Source: Georhizobium profundi
GTDB taxonomy: Bacteria; Pseudomonadota; Alphaproteobacteria; Rhizobiales; Rhizobiaceae
Direction: 5' to 3'
DNA length: 64,000 bases
NCBI RefSeq assembly: GCF_003952725.1
Contig: NZ_CP032509.1
Location: forward strand, 2,318,001 to 2,382,000
Shown here: positions 8,787 through 22,054 of the stretch, in pieces
How positions within the stretch are numbered: the stretch's first letter is position 1
Layout of the letters: every line of letters starts with the position of its first letter
Translations under genes and position numbers: made by a program
The notes under the pieces: model-generated
Databases searched by the model: none
What the model was told of the DNA's origin: nothing
Seen by the model: the letters and a program-made list of their open reading frames with translations, nothing else

Positions 8787-9710
8787 TCAGGCAGCGAGGG
8801 CGACCGCGATGCGTGTGGCGAGACGGACATTGGCCTTGACCAGCGCAATGTTGGTTCGAAGGCTCTTGCCGCTGGTGATGTCGACAAGTTCGGAGAGCAG
8901 GAACGGCGTTACGGCCTTGGCGCTGACGCCGGCTTTTTCGGCGCGGCCCATGGCTTCGCGGATATGCGCTTCCATGACATCGCGGGCGATCTCGTCTTCG
9001 ACCGGCAAGGGATTGGCGATCAGCATGCCGCCGGTAATCCCCATGGCAGAGCGGACCTTCTGAAAGCGCGCAATGGCGTCCGGCGTGTCGAGGCGCAGCG
9101 GCGACTTCAGGCCGGATTCGCGCGACCAGAAGGCGGGAAACACGTCCGAGCCGAAGGTGACGACGGGCACGCCACGGGTTTCGAGCACTTCGAGCGTCTT
9201 CGGCACATCCAGGATGGCCTTGGCACCAGCGGAGACAACGATGACACCGGTGCGCGCAAGCTCGTCGAGATCGGCGGAGATGTCGAAGCTGGTTTCGGCA
9301 CCGCGATGCACGCCGCCGATGCCGCCGGTGGCGAAGACGCCGATGCCGGCATGGGCCGCGGCGATCATGGTGGCAGCGACCGTGGTGGCGCCGGTGCGGC
9401 CTTCAGCCAGCGCGAAGGCGAGATCGGCGCGCGAGAGCTTCATGGCATCCTTGCGGAGCGCGAGCGCGGCCAGGGTCTCATCCGATAGGCCGACATTGAG
9501 GACGCCATCGATGACTGCGATCGTCGCCGGCGTCGCGCCTTCCTCACGCACGATGGCTTCGACGGCACGGGCCATTTCGAGATTGCCGGGATAGGGCATG
9601 CCGTGGGTGATGATGGTCGATTCCAGCGCCACGATGGGCTTGCCGGACGCCCGCGCCTCGGCGACATCCGGGGCATAGGTGACAAGGCTGGCGTCGTTCT
9701 TCGGGCTCAT
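8787..9710 (-). CDS. psuG: pseudouridine-5'-phosphate glycosidase
   Basis: A 307-residue PsuG. This enzyme splits pseudouridine 5'-phosphate into uracil and ribose 5-phosphate, using a catalytic lysine and a divalent metal. Family signatures are plain: IVALESTIITHGMPYPGN near the N-terminus, GTTVAATMIAAAHAGI in the middle, FATGGIGGVHRGAE, and GGMLIANPLP near the C-terminus. It lies 32 bp downstream of the PfkB kinase gene on the same strand, so the two form a psuK-psuG operon for salvage of pseudouridine from RNA turnover. Confidence 0.95.
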   Translation of the reverse strand: MSPKNDASLVTYAPDVAEARASGKPIVALESTIITHGMPYPGNLEMARAVEAIVREEGATPATIAVIDGVLNVGLSDETLAALALRKDAMKLSRADLAFALAEGRTGATTVAATMIAAAHAGIGVFATGGIGGVHRGAETSFDISADLDELARTGVIVVSAGAKAILDVPKTLEVLETRGVPVVTFGSDVFPAFWSRESGLKSPLRLDTPDAIARFQKVRSAMGITGGMLIANPLPVEDEIARDVMEAHIREAMGRAEKAGVSAKAVTPFLLSELVDITSGKSLRTNIALVKANVRLATRIAVALAA

Positions 9711-9742
9711 CTTTGGCTTCTCACGGCTTGGGTCTGGATCGA

Positions 9743-10693
9743 TCAGCGCTTCAGATGCAATGGATCGATCGGGGGCACAAGAGCAAGGCGCGCCCGCACG
9801 GCATCGAGCGTCAGCTCCGGTGGTGCCGGCTCGGCGCTTTCGACGGCGAGCGAGGCGGCGGCGACGCCATAATGGCAGGCCTCGATGAAAGGCAGGCCGG
9901 GCTGAAGAGCTCCGAGCGTGGCGGCAGCAAGCGCATCGCCGGCGCCCGTGACATCGACGATGGTGCAGCCTTCGATCGCGGACAAGAGGAACGTCTGCTG
10001 CTGATCAAAGGCAAGTGCCGGGCCGCTGCCCGCCGTAACGATGGCGCGGGCGATGCCTGCAGCGCGCAGCTCCTCGGCCTGCGCCTGCCCATCCTCTGCA
10101 AGCGGGCCGACGAGCGCTTCGGCCTCGCGCCGGTTCATGAACAGGCAGGAGAGGGCGGAAAGCACCGGTTTCAGCCGCACGATCTTGGCCGGCGAGATGG
10201 CGATGGCGGACAAGGGGCGGCCTGCCTCGCCGCACCGTCGCGCCAGACGGGTAATCGTCGCCTCGGGAATATTGGCATCGACCAGCACCGCATCGGCATC
10301 AGCGATGGCATCGCGCAGGGTGCGGCGATCGCACTGGCGGGGCGAAAAGGCATCGTAAAGCGCCATGTCCGCGAGCGCGACGACGAGATCGCCCTGGCTA
10401 TCGAGAATCGCCGAATAGGTGGGCGTTGCCCGATCGAGGAAGGTGATCGGCGTATCTTCGACGCCCGCATCGGCGGCTGCCCGCGCGACGGTCTCGCCGG
10501 CCGGATCGCCGCCGCGCGGCGCCACCAGCCTGACGGCATGCCCCAGCCGCGCGAGATTGCGAGCGGCGTTGAATGCGCCGCCGCCGGCCGTCTCCTCCCA
10601 ATGCCCGGGATTGCTGGCGTGCAGATGCAGCGCGCCCTTCACCTGGCCGCGCCGATCGAGATGCGCACCGCCGATGACGAGGAATCGGCTCAT
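9743..10693 (-). CDS. psuK: PfkB family carbohydrate kinase, probable pseudouridine kinase
   Basis: A 316-residue ribokinase-like kinase. The PfkB signatures are an N-terminal FLVIGGAHLD strand with GGGAFNAARNLARLG and the catalytic DVTGAGDALAAA near residue 255. Pairing with psuG identifies it as the kinase that makes pseudouridine 5'-phosphate from pseudouridine and ATP. ATG 10693 is the only ATG near the conserved start. It is divergent from recA, with about 210 bp between. Confidence 0.88.
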   Translation of the reverse strand: MSRFLVIGGAHLDRRGQVKGALHLHASNPGHWEETAGGGAFNAARNLARLGHAVRLVAPRGGDPAGETVARAAADAGVEDTPITFLDRATPTYSAILDSQGDLVVALADMALYDAFSPRQCDRRTLRDAIADADAVLVDANIPEATITRLARRCGEAGRPLSAIAISPAKIVRLKPVLSALSCLFMNRREAEALVGPLAEDGQAQAEELRAAGIARAIVTAGSGPALAFDQQQTFLLSAIEGCTIVDVTGAGDALAAATLGALQPGLPFIEACHYGVAAASLAVESAEPAPPELTLDAVRARLALVPPIDPLHLKR

Positions 10694-10820
10694 CGGCAAA
10701 CGGCCTGCCGCAGAGGGGCCAACAGGGCTGATGATGTTTTGCGTGTCATGCTGATCATGCGCGGAACAATCCGGGAATAGACAAAAGATAAAGATGCGAA
10801 TTCAGTGCCTTAGAAAGCGC

Positions 10821-10849
10821 TTGCCAAACGAGAACAAAATGGGTACAGA
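10821..10849 (+). promoter_or_regulatory. recA promoter with LexA (SOS) operator
   Basis: GAAC-N7-GTAC at 10832-10846 differs by one base from the alphaproteobacterial LexA box GAAC-N7-GAAC. It lies in the spacer of a possible promoter, TTGCCA (10821-10826) and TACAGA (10844-10849), 17 bp apart. LexA control of recA is expected in this group. The start point is inferred and implies an untranslated leader of about 55 bases. Confidence 0.6.
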
Positions 10850-10904
10850 CGAGAACAGAGGGCACGTTTGCCTGTCCGGCTCGAATAACCTAAAGGTGGA
10901 ACAT

Positions 10905-11990
<1,086 letters not shown>

Positions 11991-12186
11991 CGGCGCGCGG
12001 TCTTCCCATACTTTCGTGGCGATCGGTTTGCGGCGGGCCCATCCGGGTCCGCCGCACTCCGTTTCGGGGAGCTGCAAAGCGCGCATTGGCAATGCTGGAC
12101 AGGGTTTGAGACGAACGATAAAAGCCGGACACACAAAGGCTGGCGGGACGATCGGGGCCGGCCGACTAGCAGCAAAAGGGCGTTTC

Positions 12187-14850
<2,664 letters not shown>

Positions 14851-14868
14851 CGAGCAGCGCAGCAGCGC

Positions 14869-14949
14869 GACCGGCCGTGTCTTCGGCCGGTCAAGGTCGA
14901 TCATCGACCAACATCGAGAATGGATATCGCGCGGCGTGTATGCGCCGCG
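14869..14949. terminator. two hairpins between convergent alaS and AI-2E permease gene
   Basis: Two perfect inverted repeats lie in the 104-bp gap: GACCGGCCG/CGGCCGGTC (14869-14877 with 14884-14892) and CGCGGCG/CGCCGCG (14930-14936 with 14943-14949). Neither has a good T-run. Their placement between convergent stops suggests termination from both sides. Confidence 0.45.
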
Positions 14950-14954
14950 TCGGC

Positions 14955-15995
14955 CTATTCGTGTCTTTCCCCTTCCGGCAATTGCAGCGCCATCTCGCGC
15001 GGAGGCTCGCGCTCCAGGTAATCGTGGACGTAGAGCTCCTTGATGAGCATGCGACCGACCGCGACCAGAGGCATGGCGAGCGCCAGGCCGAGAAGACCGA
15101 AGAGCACGCCGAACAGCAATTGCGCAGCGATGACGAGGGCTGGTGACAGGTCGACGCGCTCCTGCTGCACAAGCGGCGTGATCACATAGCTTTCCAGCGT
15201 CTGCACCGAGAGGTAGACGGCGGCGACCCAGATCAGCATGGATGGGCCTTCGCCGAAGGCGAGCAGCAGCGCGGGCGCGACGGCCAGCACCGGGCCGATA
15301 TTGGGAATGAAGGCGAGCAGGCCGGCGATGATGCCGAGAATGAAGGCGAGCGGCATACCTATGAGCAGCAGTCCGATGCCGGTCAGCACGCCGACCACGG
15401 TCATCGAGATCAGCTGTGCAGCGAGCCAGCTCTTCAGCGTGCGGGCGCATTTCCTCAGGATTTCGTCGGTGCGGGGACGCAGCGACGGGGCGAAGAGCTC
15501 GACAGCGCCCTTACGATAGATGACGGGCGTGACTGCGACATAGATGCCGATGAAGGCAATGATGACAAAATTGCCCAGCGCGCCGAAGGTCGATGTGACG
15601 GCGCTGGTTGCGGCGCGTCCCCCTTCACCCGAAATGAGGCCGGCCGGGTTTGCTCGGTCGAGCGCCCGGTTTGCCCATTCGTACTCCTCCAGCCGGCTGC
15701 GTAGATTTTCGATCGCGCCAGGGATCTGGCTGGCGAGTTCGTTGAACTGAGCGGCGATCGATGTCGCTGCCAGAGTGAAGACGCCGGCTATGGCGAGCAG
15801 CAGCAGAAGCGTGAACAGGCCGATTGACCAGCCGCGCGGAATTTTGGTGGCTCGTTCCACGAGCCCTCCGCCGCCGTTGAGGAAGGCGGCCATCAGGAGG
15901 CCCGAAAACAGAACCAGCGCGACGCTCGGCACCAGTATGAACAGGAGAAGGACGACCACGGCCGCGACCGCAATCGAGATCTTCCATCTCGGCAT
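14955..15995 (-). CDS. AI-2E family transporter (PerM-like permease)
   Basis: A 346-residue polytopic membrane protein. Hydrophobic segments occur at about 6-40 and 60-80 and in a C-terminal set of helices, with the family signature LAFIPNIGPVLAVAPALLLA near residue 250 and PLVQQERVDLSPALVIAAQLLFG. The AI-2E exporter/PerM superfamily includes exporters of autoinducer-2 and Na+/H+ antiporters, so the substrate is not decided by sequence. ATG 15995 is preceded by GGGGAC about 8 bases upstream. It is convergent with alaS. Confidence 0.88.
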   Translation of the reverse strand: MPRWKISIAVAAVVVLLLFILVPSVALVLFSGLLMAAFLNGGGGLVERATKIPRGWSIGLFTLLLLLAIAGVFTLAATSIAAQFNELASQIPGAIENLRSRLEEYEWANRALDRANPAGLISGEGGRAATSAVTSTFGALGNFVIIAFIGIYVAVTPVIYRKGAVELFAPSLRPRTDEILRKCARTLKSWLAAQLISMTVVGVLTGIGLLLIGMPLAFILGIIAGLLAFIPNIGPVLAVAPALLLAFGEGPSMLIWVAAVYLSVQTLESYVITPLVQQERVDLSPALVIAAQLLFGVLFGLLGLALAMPLVAVGRMLIKELYVHDYLEREPPREMALQLPEGERHE

Positions 15996-16076
15996 GATAT
16001 TTGTCCCCAACGCTGCTGATCATGGTTTAACAGCCTTTGGTGACATTCGTTCCGACCTTGAAACGCGCAGCAAACT

Positions 16077-17060
16077 TTATGCGGAACTGCGAATCGCGCT
16101 GAAGATCGACCAGTCGGTGCGCTCGATGAGGAGTTCGAGACCGAGGGTGCCGAGCCAGCTGTTGCCCATGGGATCGAGTGCGGGCGACCAGACCGCGATG
16201 GACGCGCGGTGCGGCGCGATGGCGAGGATGCCGCCGCCGACACCGGATTTGGCCGGCAGGCCGACGCGAAATGCGAAATCACCGGAGCCATCGTACTGGC
16301 CGCACAGCATCATGATGGCGAGGATGCGCCGGGCGCGCCGCGCCTGCTGGATGCTGTCGTCGCCATCGTGCGGATCGTCGTGCATCAGGAACCGGCCTGC
16401 CTTCGCCAGGCCCCGGCAGTCGAGCGTGATGGCACATTGATGGACATAGGCTTCCATCACCTCCTTCACCTCATGATCGAGATTGCCGTGGTGCTTGGCC
16501 ATGTACATGAGCGAGCGATTGAGATTGCCGCCGGTGCGATCGCTCGCCATCACATCCGGGTCGAGTGACATCGTTTCGTCGTCGATCATGCCCTTGATGA
16601 AATCGACCACATGCCGGTTCGGGCCCGACTTGCCGCCGATGCCGACGAGCGCGTCGCAGACGACGAGCGCGCCGGCGTTGATGAAGGGATTGCGCGGCAC
16701 GCCCTTGTCGCGCTCCAGATCAATGATGGAGTTGAAGGGATCGCCGGACGGCTCGCGGCCGATCCGCTTCCAGAGCTTTTCACCGAGCGCTTCGAGAGCG
16801 ACTTCCAGCGCGAAGACCTTGGAAATGGACTGAATGGGAAAGCCGGTTCCCGCATTGCCGGCCGAAACCAGTTCTCCATGGCGGGTGAAAACGGCGATGC
16901 CGAACTTGTCGAAATCGCCCTTGCGGGGCGCCGCCTTGTCCTTCTCGCGGGCGGCCTCGGAGGCCTTTTCGTGCATCGAAGGCGCGGCCTCGCGCACCCG
17001 TTCCACCACATCGCCAAGAATGGTGCGCAGCCGGGACGGGTCGTTCAGCGGATCGGTCAT
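16077..17060 (-). CDS. glsA: glutaminase
   Basis: A 327-residue serine-dependent beta-lactamase-fold glutaminase that turns L-glutamine into glutamate and ammonia. The catalytic pair is in QSISKVF (S78 and K81). Other family motifs are NPFINAGALVVCD, NRSLMYMAKHHGN and PAKSGVGGGILA. It is about 20 residues longer than the common 308 because of a charged N-terminal stretch (residues 25-50). ATG 17060 has AAGGAATG upstream. The product may support ammonium release or acid tolerance. Confidence 0.95.
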   Translation of the reverse strand: MTDPLNDPSRLRTILGDVVERVREAAPSMHEKASEAAREKDKAAPRKGDFDKFGIAVFTRHGELVSAGNAGTGFPIQSISKVFALEVALEALGEKLWKRIGREPSGDPFNSIIDLERDKGVPRNPFINAGALVVCDALVGIGGKSGPNRHVVDFIKGMIDDETMSLDPDVMASDRTGGNLNRSLMYMAKHHGNLDHEVKEVMEAYVHQCAITLDCRGLAKAGRFLMHDDPHDGDDSIQQARRARRILAIMMLCGQYDGSGDFAFRVGLPAKSGVGGGILAIAPHRASIAVWSPALDPMGNSWLGTLGLELLIERTDWSIFSAIRSSA

Positions 17061-17293
17061 AAAGGCATTCCTTGTCGGCGGCGCGTTGCGCATAGCACGT
17101 CGTAACCCGTATCACGTCAGGTGGTTGCATAAAGGCGCTTCACCAACAAGCCGCCCGGCGCACGCGACCGGGCTTCGATGCATGTGCCGCTGCGCATTTC
17201 AGCAAAATATCACATGACCTTCAGGACCTCTCGCACGCTTCGAGACAGGCTTTCCGCATCTGCGAAAACAGGAGCTCGAAAGGGAGCAAGGGC

Positions 17294-17623
17294 ATGCGGA
17301 GCACACTGGCACTTCTCATTTTCTTGCCAGCGGTCGTGACGACCGCTGCGAGCGCGCAGGGCGATGCGGCGCAGGCAATCGTCGAGCGTGCTGCGAGCTG
17401 CTGGACAACGCCGCAAGCGATGCGCGGCATTCGGTTTGCCGCAACAGTCGACGTGAGGGTTTCCGAGGATGGCGATGTCGAACTTCTAAAAATCAGCGAC
17501 GTGTCGCCGCCGACCGAGACCGCGCATGCGCTTGCGGCGGACTTCGCCGAGGCGGTGGAGCGATGCGGACCCTATGGGGTGACAGGCGTCACCATCACGC
17601 TGCCGCTCGCCTGGCCGCTGTGA
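17294..17623 (+). CDS. small periplasmic protein with TonB-C-like domain
   Basis: A 109-residue protein with a signal peptide (LLIFLPAVVTTAASA, cleavage at about residue 21). The mature region carries a short TonB C-terminal-like pattern: AASCWTTP, then a VDVRVSEDGDVELLKI strand pair, then AEAVERCGPYG. There is no transmembrane anchor or proline linker, so it is not a full TonB. Function is unknown. The ribosome-binding site is AGGGAGC. It ends 7 bp before the convergent winged-helix/TPR gene. Confidence 0.7.
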   Translation: MRSTLALLIFLPAVVTTAASAQGDAAQAIVERAASCWTTPQAMRGIRFAATVDVRVSEDGDVELLKISDVSPPTETAHALAADFAEAVERCGPYGVTGVTITLPLAWPL

Positions 17624-17630
17624 GCTTTGA

Positions 17631-19625
17631 TCAGCGCACCCGGAACTCGAACGCCTCGAAGCGGAGCTCGTGGCGGTAGCGACCGCTTGCCCTATCGAGA
17701 AAGACCGGGCCGCAGGCGGCAAGCGTGTTCGGCCAGCCGGTGCACAGGTCGTCGCCTTGCACCCAGAGACGACCCGTCGCGCTTTCTCCACCGATGGCGC
17801 GCGAGATGGCGCCATCCTGTCCAAGGCTTGCAGTAAACGGTGTCTCATCGGGTCGCGTGCGATGTCCAACGATCGACCGGCCGAGAACGAGACGATTGAT
17901 CGCCGCATCGTCAAGCCGCGTCTCGCCGGCGGCATTGATGCCGGCTGGCCACTCGGGCACGCCGGCCAGTGCAAGACCATGCAGCAGACGCTCAGCGTCC
18001 TCTTCCTGTGAGAAGACGAAGAATTGCTGCGCGATCATGCGGTTCGGCGGGTCGTCGCCCCTTTCGCGCAAAATGGCTTCCAGCTGGCGACGCGCTTCTT
18101 GCGCCTTCTGCATGGCCCCGAGTTGGGCATAAGCGGCGACGCGCAGATGCGCGGCGTAGAACTTCGGCCACGGGTTGGTCGAGCGCAGATCGATCATGTC
18201 GAGATGGGTGATGGCGGTCACGAAATCGCCCTCGCCGAAGGCCGACAGGCCGGCCTGATAGCGGCGCCATTCCGTCCAGCCGGGATCGACGCGCATCGCA
18301 GCATCGAGATGGAGCCTAGCCTCGCGCGGCTGTCCGGCGAAGTTCAGAGCCTGGCTCAAGCCTTCGAATGTCCAGGGGTCGCTCGGATCGAGGGCGAGCG
18401 CTTCGCGCAGCGTTTCGAGCGCCTCTCCGGTGCGGTTCTGGCGGATCAGCAGTTCGGCGTGCAATTGGTGATAAGCGGGAGTCGGATGCGCGGCGGCCTG
18501 CGCAAGGCTTGCATGCAAGCGCTCATCGATCTCAGGCCAGGAGAGACCGAGGGCACGACGGCGGGCATCGTCCGCATCCCAGTAGAGCCACGCCATTTCG
18601 GCTGCGGCGGCGCCGAAGTCGGGATCTAGCGCAAGCGCACGGCTGAGATGAGCCAGCGCTTCGATCGTGCCGGGGACGGTGTCGGTGCGGCGTGCCTCGA
18701 TGCCGCGTCGAAACGCTTCATAGGCCTCGGGATGATCTGTGTCGCCGGACAATAAGAGGCCGGCCTTGCCTGGAATGAGCTTGAGAGAAAGTGCGTCGAC
18801 CACGGCAGCGACGACCTCGTCCTGCAGGTCGAAGACGTCGCCAAGGTTGCCATGGAAGCGTTGGGCCCAGATCTGATTGCCGTCGATGGCATCGACCAGA
18901 TGGGCGTTCACGCGGATCTCGTCGCGGATGCGCCGGACGGAACCGTTGAGCAGGTAGCGTACACCGAGGCGGGCGGCCAATGCGGCCGGCGGTTCCACGT
19001 CATCCTCGATAGGGCTGGTGGAATTGTGCGAGGTTACGAAGAGGCCAGGCAGGCGAGCAAGCTCCGCGCTCACGTCCTCGGAAAAGCCATGGGCGATATG
19101 CACCTGATCGCCCGCCCGGCTGAGATCGGCGAAAGGCAACACGGCGATGGCTGGCTTGGCCCGCTGGGGCGGGGTCGGGGGCCAGAACGACGCTGTGGCA
19201 GCGACTGCGATGGCGGCAAGGGCGGCTGCGGCAGGTTTGAACCAAGCACGGTGTTTGACATCTGCGCGAAGAGCGGCGCCTCGAGAAGCGGGTGTGGTCC
19301 TATCTGTTTTAACGGGCAGGATAAGGCTGTAGCCGCGACGGGCGACCGTCTTCAACAGCTGCTGACTTTCGTCACCCAGCGCCTTGCGTATTTCGCTGAT
19401 GCATTGGGAGAGGCTGTTCTCGGTTACCGCAATGCCGGGCCAGACCGCATCAAGCAGCGCTGCTTTCGAGACGACCGAGTTTCGATGAGCGATAAGGTGG
19501 AGGAGGACGTCGGTCGATTGCCGCCGCAGCGGTATCGGGCGGCCGGCAGGGTCGAGGAGCAGCCCCGATCGCGTGTCGATCGTGACGCCGTTCAAAACCA
19601 CGTCCGCATTCGCCATGGCATTCAT
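17631..19625 (-). CDS. winged-helix membrane regulator with TolB-like and TPR regions
   Basis: A 664-residue one-protein sensor/regulator of the CadC/ToxR-like layout. The N-terminal OmpR-type winged helix (about 5-100) has VVSKAALLDAVWPGIAVTENSLSQ and the GYSLILP wing. One transmembrane helix follows at about 135-155, then a TolB/FlgO-like region (IAVLPFADLS, RYLLNGSVRR, NGSV-type beta strands), then tetratricopeptide repeats (about 290-560). It probably binds DNA while anchored in the membrane. ATG 19625 or 19616 can start it. The target genes are unknown; it is next to icd but has its own orientation-matched unit after icd's terminator. Confidence 0.82.
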   Translation of the reverse strand: MNAMANADVVLNGVTIDTRSGLLLDPAGRPIPLRRQSTDVLLHLIAHRNSVVSKAALLDAVWPGIAVTENSLSQCISEIRKALGDESQQLLKTVARRGYSLILPVKTDRTTPASRGAALRADVKHRAWFKPAAAALAAIAVAATASFWPPTPPQRAKPAIAVLPFADLSRAGDQVHIAHGFSEDVSAELARLPGLFVTSHNSTSPIEDDVEPPAALAARLGVRYLLNGSVRRIRDEIRVNAHLVDAIDGNQIWAQRFHGNLGDVFDLQDEVVAAVVDALSLKLIPGKAGLLLSGDTDHPEAYEAFRRGIEARRTDTVPGTIEALAHLSRALALDPDFGAAAAEMAWLYWDADDARRRALGLSWPEIDERLHASLAQAAAHPTPAYHQLHAELLIRQNRTGEALETLREALALDPSDPWTFEGLSQALNFAGQPREARLHLDAAMRVDPGWTEWRRYQAGLSAFGEGDFVTAITHLDMIDLRSTNPWPKFYAAHLRVAAYAQLGAMQKAQEARRQLEAILRERGDDPPNRMIAQQFFVFSQEEDAERLLHGLALAGVPEWPAGINAAGETRLDDAAINRLVLGRSIVGHRTRPDETPFTASLGQDGAISRAIGGESATGRLWVQGDDLCTGWPNTLAACGPVFLDRASGRYRHELRFEAFEFRVR

Positions 19626-19724
19626 GACGCCGATCCCCGCGAAACGGGGTTGAGGATCGCCCCAGGCCGCAAGCGCTGTCAATCGTCTTTGGTCCGAACG
19701 CACCTGCAGAGATCGACGGTGGTC

Positions 19725-19755
19725 AAAGAAAAACCCCGCGGCGTGAACCGCGGGG
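19725..19755 (-). terminator. rho-independent terminator of icd
   Basis: A perfect 8-bp stem, CCCCGCGG (19734-19741) and CCGCGGGG (19748-19755), with a 6-base loop. On the minus strand it is followed by TTTTTCTTT, a good T-run, 32 bp after the icd stop. Confidence 0.88.
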
Positions 19756-19786
19756 TCTGGAAGACTTGATCGGAAAAGGCGAAGCC

Positions 19787-21001
19787 TCAGGCGGCCATGG
19801 CCTTCTGGAGGTTCTCGTCGATCTTGTCGAGGAAGCCGGTCGTGGAGAGCCAAGGCTGATCGGGACCGATGAGGAGTGCGAGGTCCTTGGTCATGTGGCC
19901 GCTTTCGACGGTCTCGATGCAGACCTTCTCCAGCGTATCGGCAAAGCGTGCGAGCTCGGCATTGTCGTCGAGCTTGGCGCGGTGCGCGAGGCCACGTGTC
20001 CAGGCGAAGATCGAGGCGATGGAGTTGGTGGAGGTTTCCTCGCCCTTCTGGTGCTGGCGGTAGTGACGCGTGACCGTGCCGTGTGCGGCTTCGGCTTCGA
20101 CCGTGTTGCCATCCGGGGTGAGCAGAACCGAGGTCATCAGGCCGAGCGAGCCGAAGCCCTGCGCGACCGTGTCCGACTGGACGTCGCCGTCATAATTCTT
20201 GCAGGCCCACACATAACCGCCCGACCACTTCAGGTTGGCGGCGACCATGTCGTCGATCAGGCGGTGTTCATACCAGATCTTGGCTTCCTTGAACTTCGCC
20301 TCGAACTCCTGCTCGTAGACTTCCTGGAAGATGTCCTTGAAGCGGCCGTCATAGACCTTGAGGATGGTGTTCTTGGTCGACAGGTAGACCGGCACCTTGC
20401 GGCTGAGGCCGTAGTTCAGCGAAGCGCGGGCGAAATCGCGGATCGATTCGTCGAGGTTGTACATGCCCATGGCAATGCCGGCGCCGGGCGCGTCAAAAAT
20501 CTCGTATTCCTGCTCCTTGCCGTCCTCACCGACGAACTTCATGTAGAGCTTGCCCTTGCCGGGGAACTTGAAGTCGGTGGCGCGGTACTGGTCGCCATAG
20601 GCGTGGCGGCCGACGATGACCGGCTTGGTCCAGCCCGGAACGAGTCGCGGCACGTTCTTGCAGATGATGGGTTCGCGGAAGATGACGCCGCCGAGAATGT
20701 TGCGGATCGTGCCGTTGGGCGAACGCCACATCTTCTTCAGGCCGAATTCCTCGACGCGGCCTTCATCGGCGGTGATCGTGGCGCACTTGACGCCGACGCC
20801 GTGCTTCTTGATCGCGTGGGCCGCGTCGATCGTCACCTGGTCGTCGGTGGCGTCGCGGTTTTCCATGCTGAGATCGTAATATTCCAGATCGATGTCCAGA
20901 TAGGGATGGATCAGCTTGTCCTTGATGAACTGCCAGATGATACGGGTCATCTCGTCGCCGTCGAGCTCAACGACCGGGTTTGCGACCTTGATCTTACTCA
21001 T
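19787..21001 (-). CDS. icd: NADP-dependent isocitrate dehydrogenase
   Basis: A 404-residue homodimeric type NADP-isocitrate dehydrogenase (the eukaryote-like form common in rhizobia), converting isocitrate to 2-oxoglutarate and CO2 in the TCA cycle. Signatures are [19 protein letters not shown] at the start, [18 protein letters not shown], and the metal-binding [23 protein letters not shown] 21001 gives the conserved [15 protein letters not shown] start. The open frame extending upstream past 21001 lies over trmJ on the other strand and is not part of the gene. It ends in a strong terminator. Confidence 0.97.
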   Translation of the reverse strand: MSKIKVANPVVELDGDEMTRIIWQFIKDKLIHPYLDIDLEYYDLSMENRDATDDQVTIDAAHAIKKHGVGVKCATITADEGRVEEFGLKKMWRSPNGTIRNILGGVIFREPIICKNVPRLVPGWTKPVIVGRHAYGDQYRATDFKFPGKGKLYMKFVGEDGKEQEYEIFDAPGAGIAMGMYNLDESIRDFARASLNYGLSRKVPVYLSTKNTILKVYDGRFKDIFQEVYEQEFEAKFKEAKIWYEHRLIDDMVAANLKWSGGYVWACKNYDGDVQSDTVAQGFGSLGLMTSVLLTPDGNTVEAEAAHGTVTRHYRQHQKGEETSTNSIASIFAWTRGLAHRAKLDDNAELARFADTLEKVCIETVESGHMTKDLALLIGPDQPWLSTTGFLDKIDENLQKAMAA

Positions 21002-21223
21002 GCAGGAAAAGCCTCTCTCTCTCCAAAAAAGCCATGGACGGACGGCATGCCGCCGCATCCAGAACAACTGGCGCGTCCTATAGCATCGTGATTGCCGATG
21101 GCAAAGGAGAAGCGGAACCTTTGACGCCCAAGGCTTGGCCGGCACGCAGCACCCGGTGTATGAGCGCAGCGATTGACGCTGTGGCTCTGTGGGTGCAGCG
21201 CTGAACGCTGCGAGGGAGCTGGA

Positions 21224-22054
21224 ATGGCCGGAACCGACAGAAAGCGCGCGATGATTGCGGAAGGCCCCGCGATCGTGCTGGTGGAGCCGCAGCTTGGCGA
21301 AAACATCGGCATGGTGGCGCGCGCCATGGCCAATTTCGGGTTGTCGGACCTCCGGCTCGTCAATCCGCGCGATGGATGGCCGAGCGAAAAGGCACGCCAG
21401 GCGGCATCGAAAGCCGACCACGTGATCGATGCGACGCAGGTGTTCGAGACGCTCGAGGAGGCAATCTCCGATCTCCATTTCGTCTATGCGACAACGGCGC
21501 GCGAGCGCGACGGCTTCAAGCCGGTGCGCGGGCCGGTGGAGGCCGGCCAGACGCTGCGGGCGAAGTTCCGCGAAGGCCAGGCAACCGGCATTCTGTTCGG
21601 GCGCGAGCGCTGGGGCTTGAAGAACCACGAGGTGGCGCTTGCCGACGAGATCGTTACCTTCCCGGTCAATCCCGCCTTCGCCTCGCTCAACATCGCGCAG
21701 GCCGTGCTGCTCATGTCCTATGAGTGGATGAATTCGGGGCTCTCGGATGTGACTGAGACCGCGTTCACCCACAACGACATGACGCCGGCGACCAAGGAAG
21801 AGACCTTCGGCCTGTTCGATCATCTGGAAGAGGCGCTCGATGCGCGCGGTTATTTCCGGCCCGAGGACAAGAAGCCGAAGATGGTCGACAATCTGCGCAC
21901 GCTGCTTGCGCGTCGCGGGCTGTTTTCCCAGGAAATCCATGTGCTGCGCGGGGTGATCAACTCGCTCGACCGCTATTCGCGCAAGCGCCCGCGCGGCAGC
22001 GGCGCGCCCGACGAGATCGCGTCGCAGCCAAACGAACGGCCCGACAATGGATGA
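21224..22054 (+). CDS. SPOUT RNA methyltransferase, TrmJ-like
   Basis: A 276-residue SpoU/TrmH family methyltransferase of the TrmJ type, which 2'-O-methylates ribose at position 32 of some tRNAs. Motifs are [22 protein letters not shown] (residues 18-39), [12 protein letters not shown] (the knot motif) and [18 protein letters not shown]. The C-terminal alpha-helical extension ([14 protein letters not shown]) is TrmJ-like. ATG 21224 has GAGGGAGCTGGA upstream. It overlaps murI by 8 bases, so the two are translationally coupled. Confidence 0.9.
   Translation: MAGTDRKRAMIAEGPAIVLVEPQLGENIGMVARAMANFGLSDLRLVNPRDGWPSEKARQAASKADHVIDATQVFETLEEAISDLHFVYATTARERDGFKPVRGPVEAGQTLRAKFREGQATGILFGRERWGLKNHEVALADEIVTFPVNPAFASLNIAQAVLLMSYEWMNSGLSDVTETAFTHNDMTPATKEETFGLFDHLEEALDARGYFRPEDKKPKMVDNLRTLLARRGLFSQEIHVLRGVINSLDRYSRKRPRGSGAPDEIASQPNERPDNG

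Noticed and set aside
10832..10856. Second LexA half-site pair before recA using GAAC at 10853
   Set aside because: Spacing from the first GAAC is 17 bases, not 7.
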